From NCBI RefSeq assembly GCF_019880225.1, contig NZ_CP082284.1:620001-684000 (forward strand): a stretch of 64,000 nt of DNA. The letters run 5' to 3'. The notes below the pieces were generated by a model. The model was not told where the DNA came from and did not search any database. It worked only from the letters and a program-made list of their open reading frames with translations. The DNA is from Halobaculum rubrum (GTDB lineage: Archaea; Halobacteriota; Halobacteria; Halobacteriales; Haloferacaceae). This document shows positions 62,604-64,000 of this stretch, one piece after another. The position numbers were made by a program, and so were the translations under genes. Positions within the stretch are counted from its first letter, which is position 1, and each line of letters begins with the position of its first letter.

Positions 62604-64000
62604 ATGCCAGCGGACTTCAACTGGGCCATCGGCGGAGAGGCCGGCGATGGCATCGACTCCACCGGGAAGGTCTTCGCGCAGGCGCTCTCCCGTGCGGGTC
62701 GACACGTCTTCACGTCGAAGGACTTCGCCTCCCGGATCCGGGGCGGCTACACCGCGTACAAGGTACGTACGTCAACCGAGAAGGTCCGGTCGGTCGTGGA
62801 TCGACTGGACGTCCTCGTCGCGCTCACGCCCCGAACGATCGAGGAGAACCTCGACGAGCTCCACGAGGGCTCGGTCATCATCTACGACGGCGAGCGGACC
62901 ACGATGGCCGACGTCGAGATCCCCGAGGGGATGGTCGGACTCGACGTCCCGCTCAAGCGTCTCGCGGAGGACGCCGGCGGCGCCGTCATGCGCAACGTCG
63001 TCGCGCTGGGCGCCGCCTGTGAGGCGACGAGCTTCGACATCGAGCACCTCGACTCCTCGCTGAAGAAGCACTTCGGCGACAAGGGACAGTCCATCGTCGA
63101 CAACAACAAGCAGGCGGCCCGGCTCGGTCAGGAGCACGTCCGGGACAACTACCCCGACGCCGACCTCGACTACGACCTGGATACGACCGACAACGACTAC
63201 ATCCTGCTCAACGGCGACGAGGCGATCGGCATGGGCGCCATCGCGGCCGGCTGTAAGTACTACGCGGGGTACCCGATCACGCCCGCGACGGACGTGATGA
63301 CGTACCTGAAGGGCCGCATCGAGCACTTCGGCGGCCACGTCGTCCAGGCGGAAGACGAGCTCGCGGCGATCAACCTCGCGCTCGGCGCCGCGCGCGCCGG
63401 CGCCCGCTCGATGACCGCCACCTCCGGCCCCGGCATCGACCTGATGGCCGAGACGTTCGGCCTGGTGGCGACCTCCGAGACGCCGCTCGTCGTCGTCGAC
63501 GTGATGCGCTCGGGTCCCTCCACGGGGATGCCGACCAAGCAGGAGCAGGGCGACCTCAACATGATGCTGTACGGCGGGCACGGCGAGATCCCGCGGTTCG
63601 TCCTCGCGCCCACCACCGTCAACGAGTGCTTCTGGAAGACCGTCGAGGCGTTCAACCTCGCCGAGAAGTACCAGACACCGGTGTACCTCGCGGCCGACCT
63701 CGCGATGGCGGTCACCGAGCAGACGTTCGAGCCGGACGCGTTCGACATGGACGCCGTCGAGATCGACCGCGGCAAGGTCGTCGACGAGGAGTCCATCGCC
63801 GACCACCAGACCGAGTCGGGCGGGTTCAAGCCCCACGAGATCACCGAGGACGGCGTCTCCCCGCGCGCGATACCCGGAACCGAGGGCGGCGCCCACATGT
63901 CCACCGGGCTGGAACACGACGAGCAGGGCCGCCGGACCGAGGACACCGAGATGCGCGTCGAGCAGGTCGACAAGCGCAACCGGAAGATCGAGACCGCCCG
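62604..64000 (+). CDS. korA: 2-oxoacid:ferredoxin oxidoreductase alpha subunit (partial), korA-like
   Basis: The first 465 codons of a gamma-alpha fused subunit are present; the gene runs off the window. The gamma domain (about 1-185) has IGGEAGDGIDSTGKVFAQAL and SKDFASRIRGGYTAYKVR. The alpha domain (about 200 on) has GMGAIAAGCKYYAGYPITPATDV, VVQAEDELAAINLALGAARAG and TATSGPGIDLMAE. It decarboxylates 2-oxoglutarate or pyruvate with reduction of ferredoxin. I favour the 2-oxoglutarate enzyme from resemblance to halobacterial KorA, but PorA is not excluded; the beta subunit should follow. Confidence 0.88.
   Translation, partial: MPADFNWAIGGEAGDGIDSTGKVFAQALSRAGRHVFTSKDFASRIRGGYTAYKVRTSTEKVRSVVDRLDVLVALTPRTIEENLDELHEGSVIIYDGERTTMADVEIPEGMVGLDVPLKRLAEDAGGAVMRNVVALGAACEATSFDIEHLDSSLKKHFGDKGQSIVDNNKQAARLGQEHVRDNYPDADLDYDLDTTDNDYILLNGDEAIGMGAIAAGCKYYAGYPITPATDVMTYLKGRIEHFGGHVVQAEDELAAINLALGAARAGARSMTATSGPGIDLMAETFGLVATSETPLVVVDVMRSGPSTGMPTKQEQGDLNMMLYGGHGEIPRFVLAPTTVNECFWKTVEAFNLAEKYQTPVYLAADLAMAVTEQTFEPDAFDMDAVEIDRGKVVDEESIADHQTESGGFKPHEITEDGVSPRAIPGTEGGAHMSTGLEHDEQGRRTEDTEMRVEQVDKRNRKIETA

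Overview
The window is a 64 kb piece of a haloarchaeal (class Halobacteria) chromosome. The evidence is very high GC with GC-biased third positions, strongly acidic proteins, leaderless-type promoters (TATA-like boxes about 25-35 nt before start codons), an archaeal A-type ATP synthase operon, aRF1, CarS, archaeal GAPDH, an RbkR-type riboflavin kinase/regulator and a halocyanin. From memory, the order ribB-rbkR-argS-minD-prf1-(DMT)-atp resembles the Haloferax volcanii HVO_0310-0327 region. The genus is not determined; a Halorubrum-like relative is a guess. No integrase, transposase, CRISPR array, rRNA or replication origin was recognised.

Layout. 0-1.6 kb: a two-gene toxin-antitoxin-like module (DUF7342-type wHTH plus a TumE/DUF6516-like protein) next to tRNA-Phe and a partial copy of that tRNA's 3' end, which looks like the edge or scar of an integrated element. 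1.7-8.5 kb: secreted/anchored protein, NSS symporter, malate:quinone oxidoreductase, tRNA-Val with two extra copies of its 3' end, DUF192 lipoprotein, ABC exporter. 8.9-20.4 kb: central carbon metabolism (pgk, archaeal GAPDH, KDG kinase), phosphoesterase, M29 and M42 aminopeptidases, mutL, a KaiC-like DUF7504-type protein, a J-domain protein. 20.8-30.3 kb: halocyanin, glycosyltransferase, S9 peptidase, GAF/PAS sensor, B12-binding mutase subunit with MeaB, ilvE, nhaC. 30.3-38.8 kb: ribB-rbkR, argS, a MinD4-like ATPase with a small membrane ORF, prf1, two DMT transporters, a zinc-ribbon protein. 38.9-47.9 kb: nine-gene A-type ATP synthase cluster (atpH-I-K-E-C-F-A-B-D, minus strand). 48.3-64 kb: arylsulfotransferase-like protein, purine permease plus HTH-PRTase regulator, pyrE, carS, putA, DUF502 protein, thioesterase, double PhoU-TrkA_C protein, MFS transporter, phosphodiesterase, flavin reductase-like protein and the start of a 2-oxoacid:ferredoxin oxidoreductase (korA-like), cut by the window end.

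Most of the window is ordinary core genome. The least ordinary signal is between genes. The 3' ends of two tRNAs and of three protein genes (M29 peptidase, nhaC, carS) each recur as exact 16-26 bp direct copies just downstream of the gene. Several of these same spacers carry a dispersed ~30 bp repeat and a stem-loop whose stem shows a compensatory base-pair change between copies. I know of no named element that fits, and no mechanism is demonstrated.
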